In this document: positions 36,256 through 44,374 of the stretch, piece after piece
How the letters are laid out: every line of letters starts with the position of its first letter
Position numbering within the stretch: position 1 is the first letter of the stretch
Notes under the pieces: model-generated
The model's input: only the letters and a program-made list of their open reading frames with translations
Told to the model about the DNA's origin: nothing
The model's database searches: none
Source: Hyphomicrobiales bacterium
GTDB taxonomy: Bacteria; Pseudomonadota; Alphaproteobacteria; Rhizobiales; Rhizobiaceae
Direction of reading: 5' to 3'
Assembly: GCA_900469955.1 (NCBI GenBank)
Contig: UBYX01000010.1
Coordinates: forward strand, 1-64,000
DNA: 64,000 nt
Made by a program: the position numbers and the translations under genes

Positions 36256-37263
36256 TTGACCAAGCTCAGACGCGAGACCCATACCGCCTTTTCTGAAGCC
36301 GCGTCCCTGAGGTTACGGGCTGCATGGCTCTATTATAATCAGGGATTGACGCAAAAAGATGTCGCCGAGCGTCTCGGCATCAGCCGCTCGACCGTGATCC
36401 GTATGCTGGACGAGGCTATGAAGCGCTCGGAGGTGCAGATCTGGATCAGCGAGGGGATCGATACCTGCGTCGAGCTCGCGACCCGGCTGGAAAAGCTTTA
36501 CGGACTGGACGAGGCCGTCGTGGTGCCGGCGCCGCGTGACGATAGCGCAACCGCTATGGCGAGTGCGGTCGGCCTGGCGCTCGGGCAATTCCTCTCCGAA
36601 GTGGTGCAGGACGACATGACGATCGGGGTCGGCTGGGGCCGTACCATGACCGCCTCGCTGTCGAGCTTTCGTCCGCCGCGACGGGAGAATTGCAAGGTCG
36701 TCTCGCTGCTCGGCGGCATCGTCGCCGTCCACCAGACGAATCCGATCGACTATACATGGCGGTTCGCGGGCCAGCTCGGCGCCGAATGTTACATGTTTCT
36801 GGCCCCGCTGCTGGTCGACTCGGTCAAGACGAAACGGGCGCTGATCGAGCAGTGCGGGCTGAAGACGATCTACGATCTTGCCGAAAACCTCGATCTTGCG
36901 ATCGTCAGCTGCGGCGACATCGGCCCGCATTCGACGTCGCTTTCGGAAGGATTCATCTCCAAGGCCGAGCTGGACCGGTTGATCGCGGCCGGCTGCGTCT
37001 GCGACACCATGTTCAATTTCCTCGATGAAGACGGTCGCTCGGTCGATCATGCGCTGAACGAGCGGGTGATGTCGATCGATCTCGATACGCTGAAGAAGGC
37101 CAGGCACATCGTGCTTTCCTCCGGCGGCGCCCACCGCGCCATTGCGATCCGCGCCACGATCCGCCGCATCGGCTGCAATACGCTGATCACCGACGAAACG
37201 GCGGCACGGGAGCTGTTGCGGCTGGAGCAGATAGAAGACAGCGCTGGAAAACAATCCGATTGA
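36256..37263 (+). CDS. SorC/DeoR family sugar-binding transcriptional regulator
   Basis: A 335-residue regulator. N-terminal HTH (LRLRAAWLYYNQGLTQKDVAERLGISRSTVIRMLDEA in two helices, about 18-52 of this start) and the C-terminal SorC sugar-binding domain (VGWGRTMTASLSSF, VSLLGGIVAVHQTNPID, SCGDIGPHSTSLSEGF, SSGGAHRAIAIRATI). The likely start is TTG at 36256, with GGAGG five bases upstream, because the upstream TTG at 36193 is the -35 box. It diverges from transaldolase; possible targets are tal or a distant sugar operon. Confidence 0.88.
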   Translation: MTKLRRETHTAFSEAASLRLRAAWLYYNQGLTQKDVAERLGISRSTVIRMLDEAMKRSEVQIWISEGIDTCVELATRLEKLYGLDEAVVVPAPRDDSATAMASAVGLALGQFLSEVVQDDMTIGVGWGRTMTASLSSFRPPRRENCKVVSLLGGIVAVHQTNPIDYTWRFAGQLGAECYMFLAPLLVDSVKTKRALIEQCGLKTIYDLAENLDLAIVSCGDIGPHSTSLSEGFISKAELDRLIAAGCVCDTMFNFLDEDGRSVDHALNERVMSIDLDTLKKARHIVLSSGGAHRAIAIRATIRRIGCNTLITDETAARELLRLEQIEDSAGKQSD

Positions 37264-37432
37264 TCTCCTGGATCGCAAAGCCACAAGCTGTTTTCCGGTG
37301 GCAATACTTTTAACGCCGGATAATTTTCTCCGCTTATTCAGCAATAATTCATGCGCCTCAAGCATATATAGCGCCGTCGCTGCAAACCACAGCGCTTGGG
37401 TAATCGGGAAGTGTTTCCCCTGGGGGTATGAA

Positions 37433-37804
37433 TTGAAAAGATATACTAAGGTTTTGGCCGCAGGTTTTCTGCTGGCAAGCGCTTTCACGGCCAGTGCACA
37501 GACCGTTGGCGATTGGGTTCTCGGCAACTACAAGGGAGCCGGCTACTGGTTCCCCGGCGTCATCGAGAAGCTGCAGGGCGGCAAGATCACCATTCGTTAT
37601 GACGACGGCGACCGGGAAACTGTCGCGCTGGCCGATGTTCGTCCCTACAATTGGGCGATCGGCATGAAGGTCGAATGCAATTTCCAGGGCCAGGGCAAAT
37701 GGTATCCGGGGAAAATTGCGTCCCTGGCCGGTGAAAAGATCGGCATCGCCTACGACGACGGCGACAAGGAAACGACCAAGACCGGCCGTTGCCGTTCGCG
37801 ATAA
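37433..37804 (+). CDS. Small secreted protein with two Tudor-like/agenet-type repeats
   Basis: 123 residues from a TTG start (37433) with GGGGG six bases upstream. The signal peptide is MKRYTKVLAAGFLLASAFTASA, so it is exported. The mature part has two repeats of about 45 residues: GDWVLGNYKGAGYWFPGVIE..ITIRYDDGDRETV and GMKVECNFQGQGKWYPGKIA..IGIAYDDGDKETT. The YDDGDxET ending is the hallmark of Tudor/agenet-like small beta barrels. Function unknown. A strong terminator follows. Confidence 0.78.
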   Translation: MKRYTKVLAAGFLLASAFTASAQTVGDWVLGNYKGAGYWFPGVIEKLQGGKITIRYDDGDRETVALADVRPYNWAIGMKVECNFQGQGKWYPGKIASLAGEKIGIAYDDGDKETTKTGRCRSR

Positions 37805-37850
37805 TCAGGCACCGGGCAAGCCTCACTGCCCTGCCTTCGGTATCACATGC

Positions 37851-37881
37851 GCGCCCCGCGAAAGCGGGGCGCAGCTTTTTC
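37851..37881 (+). terminator. Terminator of the Tudor-like gene
   Basis: GCGCCCCGC, loop GAAA, GCGGGGCGC, then AGCTTTTTC on the plus strand. Confidence 0.85.
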
Positions 37882-38761
37882 AGGCAGCCCCCGATTCCCA
37901 GCCGAGGATCGCCCGTTTGCGGGTCAGTCCCCAGTGATAGCCGGTCAGCGCGCCACTTTTGCCGAGCGCCCGGTGGCAAGGCACCACGAAGGAGATGGGG
38001 TTGCGGCCGATCGCGGCACCCACGGCGCGGCTTGCGGTCGGCTGGCCGATGTCGTTTGCCACATCCGAATAGGTGACGGCCTTGCCGAACGGGATCTTCA
38101 AGAGGCTCTGCCAGACGCGCACCTGGAAGTCCGAGCCGATCAGCACGACCTTGAGCGGCTGGTCGGACGACCATTTCGAGCGGTCGAAGATGCGCTTGAT
38201 GTAAGGCGCCGTCGTTTCGCGGTCCTCGACATACTCGGCATTCGGCCACCGGCAGGTCATGTCTTCGAGGCAGGCTTGCTCGCCGTTCTGATCGGCAAAG
38301 GCAAGGCCCGCCAGTCCGCGGTCCGTCGCCATGACGAGCGCGACGCCGAAGGGTGACGGATGGAAGCCGTAACGGATCGTCAGCCCGCCGCCGCGCGCCT
38401 TCCACTCGCCCGGAGACATGGCCTCGTGGGTGACGAAAAGGTCGTGCAGGCGGCCCGGGCCGGACAGGCCGAGTTCGTAGGACGCTTCGAGCAGCGGCAT
38501 TTCCTCCTTGCCGAGCAGGCGCTTGGCATGGTCGAGCGTCACCGCCTGCAGAAAGGCCTTGGGTGAGAGCCCGGCCCAGCGGGTGAAAACCTTCTGCAGC
38601 TGGGTCGGCGACTGGCCGAGTTCGGCGGAAATGGTTTCCAGCGACGGCTGGTCGCGATAGTCGAGCGTAATCATCTCGATGACGCGGCGCACCGTCTCAT
38701 AATCGGAACCTTCAGGCGTCACGTCGGTGACCGGCTGGGTAATCTGAGCGAAAGCGTTCAT
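37880..38761 (-). CDS. Bifunctional AraC-type HTH / methylated-DNA--protein-cysteine methyltransferase
   Basis: Ada/Ogt-type DNA repair protein, 293 residues. An N-terminal AraC-like HTH (ISAELGQSPTQLQKVFTRWA; SYELGLSGPGRLHDLF) is followed by the O6-methylguanine-DNA methyltransferase domain with FVVPCHRALGKSGALTGYHWG, in which the acceptor Cys is in PCHR. It lacks the N-terminal zinc/methylphosphotriester domain of full-length Ada. Start at 38761, with AAAGGAGAGATGTT upstream. Confidence 0.9.
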   Translation of the reverse strand: MNAFAQITQPVTDVTPEGSDYETVRRVIEMITLDYRDQPSLETISAELGQSPTQLQKVFTRWAGLSPKAFLQAVTLDHAKRLLGKEEMPLLEASYELGLSGPGRLHDLFVTHEAMSPGEWKARGGGLTIRYGFHPSPFGVALVMATDRGLAGLAFADQNGEQACLEDMTCRWPNAEYVEDRETTAPYIKRIFDRSKWSSDQPLKVVLIGSDFQVRVWQSLLKIPFGKAVTYSDVANDIGQPTASRAVGAAIGRNPISFVVPCHRALGKSGALTGYHWGLTRKRAILGWESGAA

Positions 38762-38882
38762 AACATCTCTCCTTTCACCCATAGATGCTCCTTCGGCCCT
38801 GCCGAAACCACCCGTTTCTTGCGGGCCTTCTTTCAATTGAATGCCGTATCCCAAAACCGGTCCCCGCTTTGGGTAGCATGCC

Positions 38883-39380
38883 TTAGATCTTTTGTTTCAC
38901 CGTTGCGAGCGCGCGTTTGAAGGCTTTTGCGAAACTTTCCCGGTCATCCGGATTGAGGAAGGAACCAATGTCGGTAAACCGGCCCTCGCCCGTCACGAAC
39001 ATGCCGGTAATGCCGAATTCCTCGTGCCGGTTGACCCGGAAGCGCGCCCAGAATGGATTGAAGCGGTGCTCCACCATTCGCCCCGCCGGCGAGAATTTCC
39101 GGATCGACAAATTGGTGCGCGAGACGGTGACTTCCTCGCGCGCCCTGCCGGAACGATAGCTCATCTTCAGCGCGATATAGAGGGCGAGAAAATCCAGCCC
39201 AAAGAAGAGGCCGATCGGATAAGCGCCGGTCGCCAGGAAGAAGCCGCCATAGATCAGGCAGACTGCCCCGGACAACGCCAGCACGACCCGAAACCCGGTC
39301 TTGCCGAGCGAACGGTGGGGCGTCAGTTCGGCTACGAAAACCGGCCGATCTTCTGGCATGTCCACGTTGCATTCCTTCAT
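38883..39380 (-). CDS. DUF2244 domain membrane protein
   Basis: A 165-residue protein with two adjacent membrane segments (about 30-68: FRVVLALSGAVCLIYGGFF; IGLFFGLDFLALYIALKMSY) and a cytoplasmic C-terminal part typical of DUF2244 (RTNLSIRKFSPAGRMVEHRFNP). Function unknown; the family is frequent in alphaproteobacteria next to nth or cyo genes. The start could also be ATG at 39359. It diverges from nth by only 21 bases, so the promoters overlap. Confidence 0.82.
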   Translation of the reverse strand: MKECNVDMPEDRPVFVAELTPHRSLGKTGFRVVLALSGAVCLIYGGFFLATGAYPIGLFFGLDFLALYIALKMSYRSGRAREEVTVSRTNLSIRKFSPAGRMVEHRFNPFWARFRVNRHEEFGITGMFVTGEGRFTDIGSFLNPDDRESFAKAFKRALATVKQKI

Positions 39381-39401
39381 GCAGGCTGGCTATAGACGCA
39401 T

Positions 39402-40184
39402 ATGGCGACTCCCAAGACCAAATCCAGCACCAGCACTTTGCAAAAGTCAAATCACGGCTCTGCGCGAAAGCCCAGGCGTTACAAATCCGCCTATACCAAA
39501 GCGGAGATGGAGGAGATCTTCCGCCGCTTTGCCGTGCAGCGGCCGGAACCGAAGGGCGAACTGGAGCACGTGAACCCCTTCACGCTGGTCGTCGCGGTGG
39601 CGCTTTCGGCCCAGGCGACGGATGTCGGCGTCAACAAGGCGACACGCGCCCTCTTCAAAGTCGCCGATACGCCGGAAAAGATGCTGGCGCTCGGCGAGGA
39701 AGGCGTCACCGAATATATCAGAACGATCGGCCTCTACCGCAACAAGGCGAAGAACGTCATCGCGCTGTCGCGGATGCTGATCGAGGAATTCGGCTCCGAA
39801 GTGCCACGAACTCGCGAGGAACTGATCCGGCTGCCGGGCGTCGGCCGCAAGACGGCGAATGTCGTCATGTCCATGGCTTTCGGCATCCCCACGCTCGCCG
39901 TTGATACGCATGTCTTCCGCATCGGCAATCGTCTGCTGATGGCGCAGGGCAAGACGCCGGACGAGGTCGAGGAGCATTTCCTCAAGGTCATCCCGGAGCA
40001 ATATCTCTTCCACGCGCATCACTGGCTGATCCTGCATGGCCGCTATACCTGCAAGGCCCGCAAGCCCGAATGCGAGCGCTGCGTGATCGCCGATCTCTGT
40101 CGCTCGCCGGAAAAGACCTGCGATGTAGCGGCGCCGCTGGTCGAGCTACCGCCTCAATTCATCGGGGCTGAGGCCGTCGATTAA
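39402..40184 (+). CDS. nth: Endonuclease III
   Basis: DNA glycosylase/AP lyase for oxidised pyrimidines. 260 residues. The helix-hairpin-helix IRLPGVGRKTANVVMSMA carries the catalytic Lys, and the Asp lies in LAVDTHVFRI. Four Cys for the [4Fe-4S] cluster are in CKARKPECERCVIADLC. The N-terminal 35-residue basic extension is longer than in E. coli. It is in the DUF2244-nth order seen in many rhizobia. The 3' end overlaps the convergent TetR gene by 39 bases. Confidence 0.96.
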   Translation: MATPKTKSSTSTLQKSNHGSARKPRRYKSAYTKAEMEEIFRRFAVQRPEPKGELEHVNPFTLVVAVALSAQATDVGVNKATRALFKVADTPEKMLALGEEGVTEYIRTIGLYRNKAKNVIALSRMLIEEFGSEVPRTREELIRLPGVGRKTANVVMSMAFGIPTLAVDTHVFRIGNRLLMAQGKTPDEVEEHFLKVIPEQYLFHAHHWLILHGRYTCKARKPECERCVIADLCRSPEKTCDVAAPLVELPPQFIGAEAVD

Positions 40185-40709
40185 AGCCGCGATCGCTGCT
40201 TCGTAATCATTGCGATTACCGCCACTGTCGATGGCGATCGCCGCCCGCTCGAAAGCCGCCGCCACCAGCACCGTCAGCGGATCGAGAAGCGGGAGAAGTT
40301 TCGATCCCGCAAGCAGATCCATGAGCCCCACCTTGAGGCTCGATTCCGCCGGATCGTCCGGCAGCAGGGCCGGCGCCTCGCGCAGCAACAGCTTGCTGCG
40401 CCCCGGTACGGCCATGGCGTCGAAATAGGCGGAGCCGCCCTGCAGCAGCGCCTCCCGCGCCGACGAGGCATGCGCGGATCGTGCCTCTATTTCCGCTGCC
40501 ACTTCGGCCGCCTCCCGCTCGATCACGGCGACAAGCAGCGCCTTCTTGTCCTCGAAATGATGGTAAAGCGCGCCCCGCGTGACACGCGCCTCCGCGACAA
40601 TGTCCGGGGTCGCGGTCTCGGCATAGCCCTTTTCCACGAAGACGGCTCTCGCCGCGTCCAGAAGAGCATTGCGGGTGGCCTCCGTACGCTCGCGATTGCT
40701 ACGTGGCAT
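40146..40709 (-). CDS. TetR family transcriptional regulator
   Basis: A 187-residue repressor with the HTH ALLDAARAVFVEKGYAETA, TPDIVAEARVTRGALYHHF and DKKALLVAVIERE, and a variable ligand domain. It diverges from a VOC-family gene; two copies of an ATACA...TGTAT palindrome lie between them, so the pair is probably co-repressed. Confidence 0.9.
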   Translation of the reverse strand: MPRSNRERTEATRNALLDAARAVFVEKGYAETATPDIVAEARVTRGALYHHFEDKKALLVAVIEREAAEVAAEIEARSAHASSAREALLQGGSAYFDAMAVPGRSKLLLREAPALLPDDPAESSLKVGLMDLLAGSKLLPLLDPLTVLVAAAFERAAIAIDSGGNRNDYEAAIAALIDGLSPDELRR

Positions 40710-40730
40710 TCAGTTCTCCGGCATCTTTAC

Positions 40731-40747
40731 ATACAGGCAGAATGTAT
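40731..40747. promoter_or_regulatory. TetR operator copy 1
   Basis: ATACAGGCAGAATGTAT: inverted half-sites ATACA and TGTAT around a 7-base spacer. Nearly identical to the copy at 40760. Confidence 0.75.
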
Positions 40748-40759
40748 CTATAAAGAAAC

Positions 40760-40776
40760 ATACAGGCTGAATGTAT
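40760..40776. promoter_or_regulatory. TetR operator copy 2
   Basis: ATACAGGCTGAATGTAT, one base different from copy 1. The centre-to-centre distance is 29 bp, close to three helical turns, so two dimers could bind on one face. Confidence 0.75.
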
Positions 40777-40801
40777 CTGAAAGCCCATGGGAGCGAAAGA
40801 C

Positions 40802-41227
40802 ATGAAAGTCACCAGCTACTATCCGGTTCTAATGACCGACGATGTCCCCGGAACGGCTGCGTTCTATGTCGAACATTTCGGCTTCGAGCCGTTATTCTCC
40901 ACCGGCTGGTATGTCCATCTGCGGTCGAAGCAGCATGAGCATGTGACGCTGGCGGTCCTCGACGGCAGCCATGAGACCATCCCGGAAAGCGGTCGGGGCA
41001 AGGCTTCGGGCCTGCTCTTGAACTTCGAGCTGGAGGATGTCGATGATGTCTACGAGCGTCTCAAGGCGGCTGGCTTGCCGATCCATTTGAGCCTGCGCGA
41101 CGAGGATTTCGGCCAGCGGCACTTCATCACCTCGGACCCCAACGGCGTGCTGATCGACGTCATCAAGCCGATCCCGCCAAGCGGCGAGTTCGCGGCCATA
41201 TACGAGGCGTCCGCCCTGCCGGCTTAA
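40802..41227 (+). CDS. VOC/glyoxalase-fold protein
   Basis: 141 residues, a vicinal-oxygen-chelate fold ([22 protein letters not shown] at the start; [16 protein letters not shown] at the end). Such proteins are dioxygenases, lyases or drug-binding resistance proteins, and this one cannot be assigned. The start at 40802 has GGGAG; the longer reading adds five residues. It is probably controlled by the divergent TetR. Confidence 0.85.
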   Translation: MKVTSYYPVLMTDDVPGTAAFYVEHFGFEPLFSTGWYVHLRSKQHEHVTLAVLDGSHETIPESGRGKASGLLLNFELEDVDDVYERLKAAGLPIHLSLRDEDFGQRHFITSDPNGVLIDVIKPIPPSGEFAAIYEASALPA

Positions 41228-41937
41228 CCCTTGAACGCCGGATCGCGCTTCGAGATCGCCTTGTGGAGATGCACCATGAGGCCGGCTGCGAAGAGCGGCG
41301 TCAGGAGGTTGACGATCGGGACCGCCAGGAAGCAGGCGATCAGGAGGCCCGCCATGAACACGGTCGAGGAATGTTTCGACCGAAAGGCCCGGGCTTCCGT
41401 CGGCGTGCGAAACCGCATCGCGGCGAACTCGAAGAATTCCCGCCCGAGCAGATAACCGTTCACCAGAAAGAAGGCGATCAGGTTGATGCCGGGAATGAAC
41501 AGCAGAAACAACGCGATGATGTTGCCGACGATGACGACGCCGAGGAACTTGATCGAGCCGATGATCGCCTGACCGAGCGGCAGGGCCTTGCCGGGCGGGT
41601 CGTTCGGATAATCGCGCGTCTCGACCACTTCGGCAACGTCGTCCAGAAACAGGCCCGCGATCAGCGCCGTGATCGGCGCGATCAATAGCGCCAGCGCCAG
41701 CGCAAGCCCGATGCTGGCGGCGATGGCCGCAATGAAGGTGAGCCAGCCGGTCCAATCCGGCAGATCCGGAAAAAATGCCGCCATCCAGGGCCAGGCATAA
41801 TAAGCGAACAGTTCCCGCAGCGAAAACCAGAGACCGACCAGAACCAGGATCGTGAGCCCCAGCGTCTTCCAGAAGACGTTGCGTGTTTCCGGCGCAAAGA
41901 GGTTGGCGAGCGAAAGGCGTGCGGCGTCGAGGATCAT
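41224..41937 (-). CDS. CysZ/EI24-family membrane protein
   Basis: 237 residues with about four hydrophobic hairpins, including [21 protein letters not shown] and [19 protein letters not shown]. The sequence resembles the sulfate-permease CysZ and its EI24 relatives, so sulfate uptake is possible. It overlaps the convergent VOC gene end by four bases. GGAG precedes the ATG by seven bases. Confidence 0.8.
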   Translation of the reverse strand: MILDAARLSLANLFAPETRNVFWKTLGLTILVLVGLWFSLRELFAYYAWPWMAAFFPDLPDWTGWLTFIAAIAASIGLALALALLIAPITALIAGLFLDDVAEVVETRDYPNDPPGKALPLGQAIIGSIKFLGVVIVGNIIALFLLFIPGINLIAFFLVNGYLLGREFFEFAAMRFRTPTEARAFRSKHSSTVFMAGLLIACFLAVPIVNLLTPLFAAGLMVHLHKAISKRDPAFKG

Positions 41938-42074
41938 GCAAGGTCTCCGGTTGCCGCCAAGATGTAGGTTGGACGGGGCACGGGAACAAGCATGCCCCTC
42001 TTCTCGCCACGGGGATAAAGAGAATCGCCACAGTCATGCGATGTCGATTTTGCCTTCCGCCGCTTGACTCATTC

Positions 42075-42090
42075 ATAGCTCTCCAGCTAT
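42075..42090. promoter_or_regulatory. Palindrome in the arsR-cysZ intergenic region
   Basis: ATAGCT-CTCC-AGCTAT, a 6+4+6 inverted repeat directly adjoining the longer ACGTCAATT repeat at 42091. It may be an ArsR operator. Confidence 0.35.
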
Positions 42091-42126
42091 ACGTCAATTA
42101 ATAGCCGACGAGGTATGAATTGACGT
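42091..42126 (+). promoter_or_regulatory. Inverted repeat covering the arsR start codon
   Basis: ACGTCAATT (42091-42099) and AATTGACGT (42118-42126) are perfect 9-base complements 18 bases apart. The right arm includes the first two bases of the GTG start, and the loop holds the ribosome-binding region. It could be an operator or an RNA hairpin controlling translation. Confidence 0.5.
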
Positions 42127-42448
42127 GACGAACGCTCATGACGAAATCTTCAGAACGCTTGCCGACCCGACCCGGCGGGCCATCTTCGAACGCCTGTGCC
42201 GGGAAGGCGAAAAGACGGTGGGGGCCCTGACGGCAAAGGCCGGAGTTTCGCAGCCCGTCGTTTCGAAACATCTTGCGGCGCTCAAGCGGGCCGGACTGGT
42301 TCGCGACCGCCACCAGGGACGCCAGACCCACTACAGCGCAGAGTTCGGGGCGCTCGCTCCCCTTGTCGACTGGGCAAACGAAATGACCAGCTTCTGGGAA
42401 AAGAAGTTCGATGCCCTCGAAGATCTGCTGAAAAGGATGGACCAATGA
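42125..42448 (+). CDS. ArsR family transcriptional regulator
   Basis: A 107-residue winged-helix protein: IFRTLADPTRRAIFERLCREG, KAGVSQPVVSKHLAALKRAGLV (recognition helix) and RDRHQGRQTHYSAEF (wing). It lacks the Cys metal-sensing motif, like the ArsR proteins paired with SRPBCC genes. Start is GTG at 42125. It overlaps the next gene by four bases (ATGA). Confidence 0.9.
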   Translation: MTNAHDEIFRTLADPTRRAIFERLCREGEKTVGALTAKAGVSQPVVSKHLAALKRAGLVRDRHQGRQTHYSAEFGALAPLVDWANEMTSFWEKKFDALEDLLKRMDQ

Positions 42449-42876
42449 ACGAAGTATCGACTGAGATCCGCACCGTGGTGGTCGAACGGGAGATCCCCCA
42501 CCCGCCGGAAAAGATCTGGCGCGCACTCACCCAGCCGCATTTGATCCAGGAATGGCTCATGAAGAGCGATTTTCAGCCGGTCGTCGGTCATCGCTTCAAT
42601 CTTCGCGGAGAATGGGGCGGCGTGCTGGACTGCGAAGTCCTGATCGTCGAGCCGCACGAAAGGCTGTCCTATACTTGGAACTACCCCCATGAGGACGCGG
42701 CCTACAATCTGAAAAGCGTCGTGACCCTGACCCTCACCCCGACGGAGAAGGGCACCCATCTGCGCATGGAGCAGACGGGCTTCCGGCCGGAGCAGAACCA
42801 GGCCTTCCACGGCGCCCGCCACGGCTGGCAGGGCTTCCTGGAAAAGCTCGACGCGATTCTGGCCGCGCAGGCCTGA
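42445..42876 (+). CDS. SRPBCC/AHSA1-family protein
   Basis: 143 residues with the START-like fold of Hsp90-activator (AHSA1) proteins: REIPHPPEKIWRALTQPHLIQEWL, LSYTWNYPH and GWQGFLEKLDAIL. It probably binds a hydrophobic ligand. It is coupled to the upstream ArsR gene, a common pairing whose role is not established. Confidence 0.88.
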   Translation: MNEVSTEIRTVVVEREIPHPPEKIWRALTQPHLIQEWLMKSDFQPVVGHRFNLRGEWGGVLDCEVLIVEPHERLSYTWNYPHEDAAYNLKSVVTLTLTPTEKGTHLRMEQTGFRPEQNQAFHGARHGWQGFLEKLDAILAAQA

Positions 42877-42960
42877 GATCCGCCGATCAGGAAAACGGCA
42901 CCCAGCGGCTCGGTGGACGAGCCGCAATCGTCAACAGGATCGATTTCGAAAGAGAAGAAC

Positions 42961-43170
42961 ATGGCCTGGAACAAGTCTATCCGGCAGCTGCACCGCTGGC
43001 TGTCGATCATCTTCACGCTGACCGTGATCGCCAACTTCGCCGCCATGGCAACGGGCGAACCTCCCGCCTGGATCGTCTACGCGCCACTGCCTCCGCTGTT
43101 TCTGCTCCTGCTCAGCGGGCTGTACATGTTTGCGCTGCCTTATGCCGTAAAACGAACCAGCGGGGGCTGA
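42961..43170 (+). CDS. Small membrane protein, unknown function
   Basis: 69 residues from ATG 42961 (GAAAGAGAAGAAC upstream). Two membrane segments (WLSIIFTLTVIANFAAMA and APLPPLFLLLLSGLYMFAL) are joined by a short Pro-rich loop. The N-terminus RQLHRWLSIIF resembles a helix of PepSY-type membrane proteins. No function can be assigned. Confidence 0.6.
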   Translation: MAWNKSIRQLHRWLSIIFTLTVIANFAAMATGEPPAWIVYAPLPPLFLLLLSGLYMFALPYAVKRTSGG

Positions 43171-43185
43171 CCCGCTCCGCTGGTT
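43155..43185 (+). terminator. Possible terminator after the small membrane protein
   Basis: AACCAGCGG (43155-43163) pairs with CCGCTGGTT (43177-43185); the stem overlaps the stop codon. The tail is TTCAAT, so efficiency is doubtful. Confidence 0.45.
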
Positions 43186-43284
43186 TCAATCACAACAAAT
43201 AATCACCCTCACCCAACTTGTTTGAGCCGCTTGACGGTCGATTGAGGTTCAGTCACCTTTGCGCGGATAACGGGCAGGGGAATC

Positions 43285-44340
43285 ATGAGCACCATCGAGG
43301 AAAGTCTTCGCGCTATCGCCGAGCGCGTGAAATCGCATTCTAGTACCATGGCTACAGAGGAGGCAGTCAAAACAGCGGTCGTCCTGCCATTCCTTCGATC
43401 CCTCGGATACGACGTGTTTGATCCGACTGAGGTTGTTCCCGAGTTCACTGCTGATGCCGTAGGCAAGAAGGGTGAGAAAGTCGACTATGCGATTAAGATA
43501 GACAACGAAATCCGTATTCTAATCGAATGCAAGCCCATTTCGGTCGCTTTAGAGAAGAAACACCTCGACCAGCTCTATCGATACTTCAGCGTCACAAATG
43601 CCAAGTTTGCGATCCTCACGAACGGCCGTACCTTCAATTTTTACACGGATCTGGAAGCACCAAACAAGCTGGACACACGACCCTTCCTGGTTTTCGACGT
43701 GACCGATTTCAACGCTGGCATCGTTACGGAACTCCGGAAATTCGAAAAAGGCTCCTTCGACGTCTCAGCGATTTTGGCGACAGCAGAGCGATTGAAATAC
43801 ACCTCAGGAGTGAAGCAGATCATCTCAAAGCTGATCGAAGATCCGTCGGAAGAGTTTGTCAAAATGACATCAGCTGGAGTGTATGAAGGCCGGATGACGT
43901 CTCAGGCACGCGAGATGTTCACAGGAATCGTCCGGGCGGCTTTTCGCGAAGTTATCATGGACACTGTGAAAAGCCGCTTATCCAGCGCGCTGGCTGACAC
44001 AGAAGAGGTCATCGAAAAGATTGATGCACCAGTCGATGAAGAACCCGATGTCGTCACTACCGATGAAGAGCGGGAGGGTTACATGATCGTGAAGGCCATC
44101 GTCCGCGACACTATCAGCCCGTCCCGTGTGGTGATGCGCGACCAGAAGTCTTACTGCGGAATTCTCATCGACAATAACAACCGGAAGCCGCTTGCGCGTC
44201 TTTGGTTCAATAGATCTGTCAAATACATAGGTCTTTTCGATGGAGAGGCCGAAGAGCGGTTAATAGTCGACAGTCTAGACAAAATCTATGAATACAGCGA
44301 TCGACTCCGCTCCACCGCTAGAAAATACTCGGATACATAG
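43285..44340 (+). CDS. Orphan HsdR-N (type I restriction endonuclease N-terminal domain) protein
   Basis: 351 residues. The N-terminal half (about 25-130) has the HsdR_N PD-(D/E)xK nuclease pattern: ..EKVDYAIKIDNEIRILIECKP with the Asp and the Glu-x-Lys, followed by YFSVTNAKFAILTNGRTFNFY. No helicase motifs follow; the C-terminal region (REGYMIVKAIVR..KSYCGILIDNNNRKPLARLWF) is a separate unknown domain. No hsdM or hsdS is nearby. Base composition and codon use are more AT-rich than neighbours, suggesting horizontal gain. Nuclease activity is predicted, role unknown. Confidence 0.75.
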   Translation: MSTIEESLRAIAERVKSHSSTMATEEAVKTAVVLPFLRSLGYDVFDPTEVVPEFTADAVGKKGEKVDYAIKIDNEIRILIECKPISVALEKKHLDQLYRYFSVTNAKFAILTNGRTFNFYTDLEAPNKLDTRPFLVFDVTDFNAGIVTELRKFEKGSFDVSAILATAERLKYTSGVKQIISKLIEDPSEEFVKMTSAGVYEGRMTSQAREMFTGIVRAAFREVIMDTVKSRLSSALADTEEVIEKIDAPVDEEPDVVTTDEEREGYMIVKAIVRDTISPSRVVMRDQKSYCGILIDNNNRKPLARLWFNRSVKYIGLFDGEAEERLIVDSLDKIYEYSDRLRSTARKYSDT

Positions 44341-44374
44341 TCGCCGTAACCCTTCATAATCCGACAGGCTCGTC

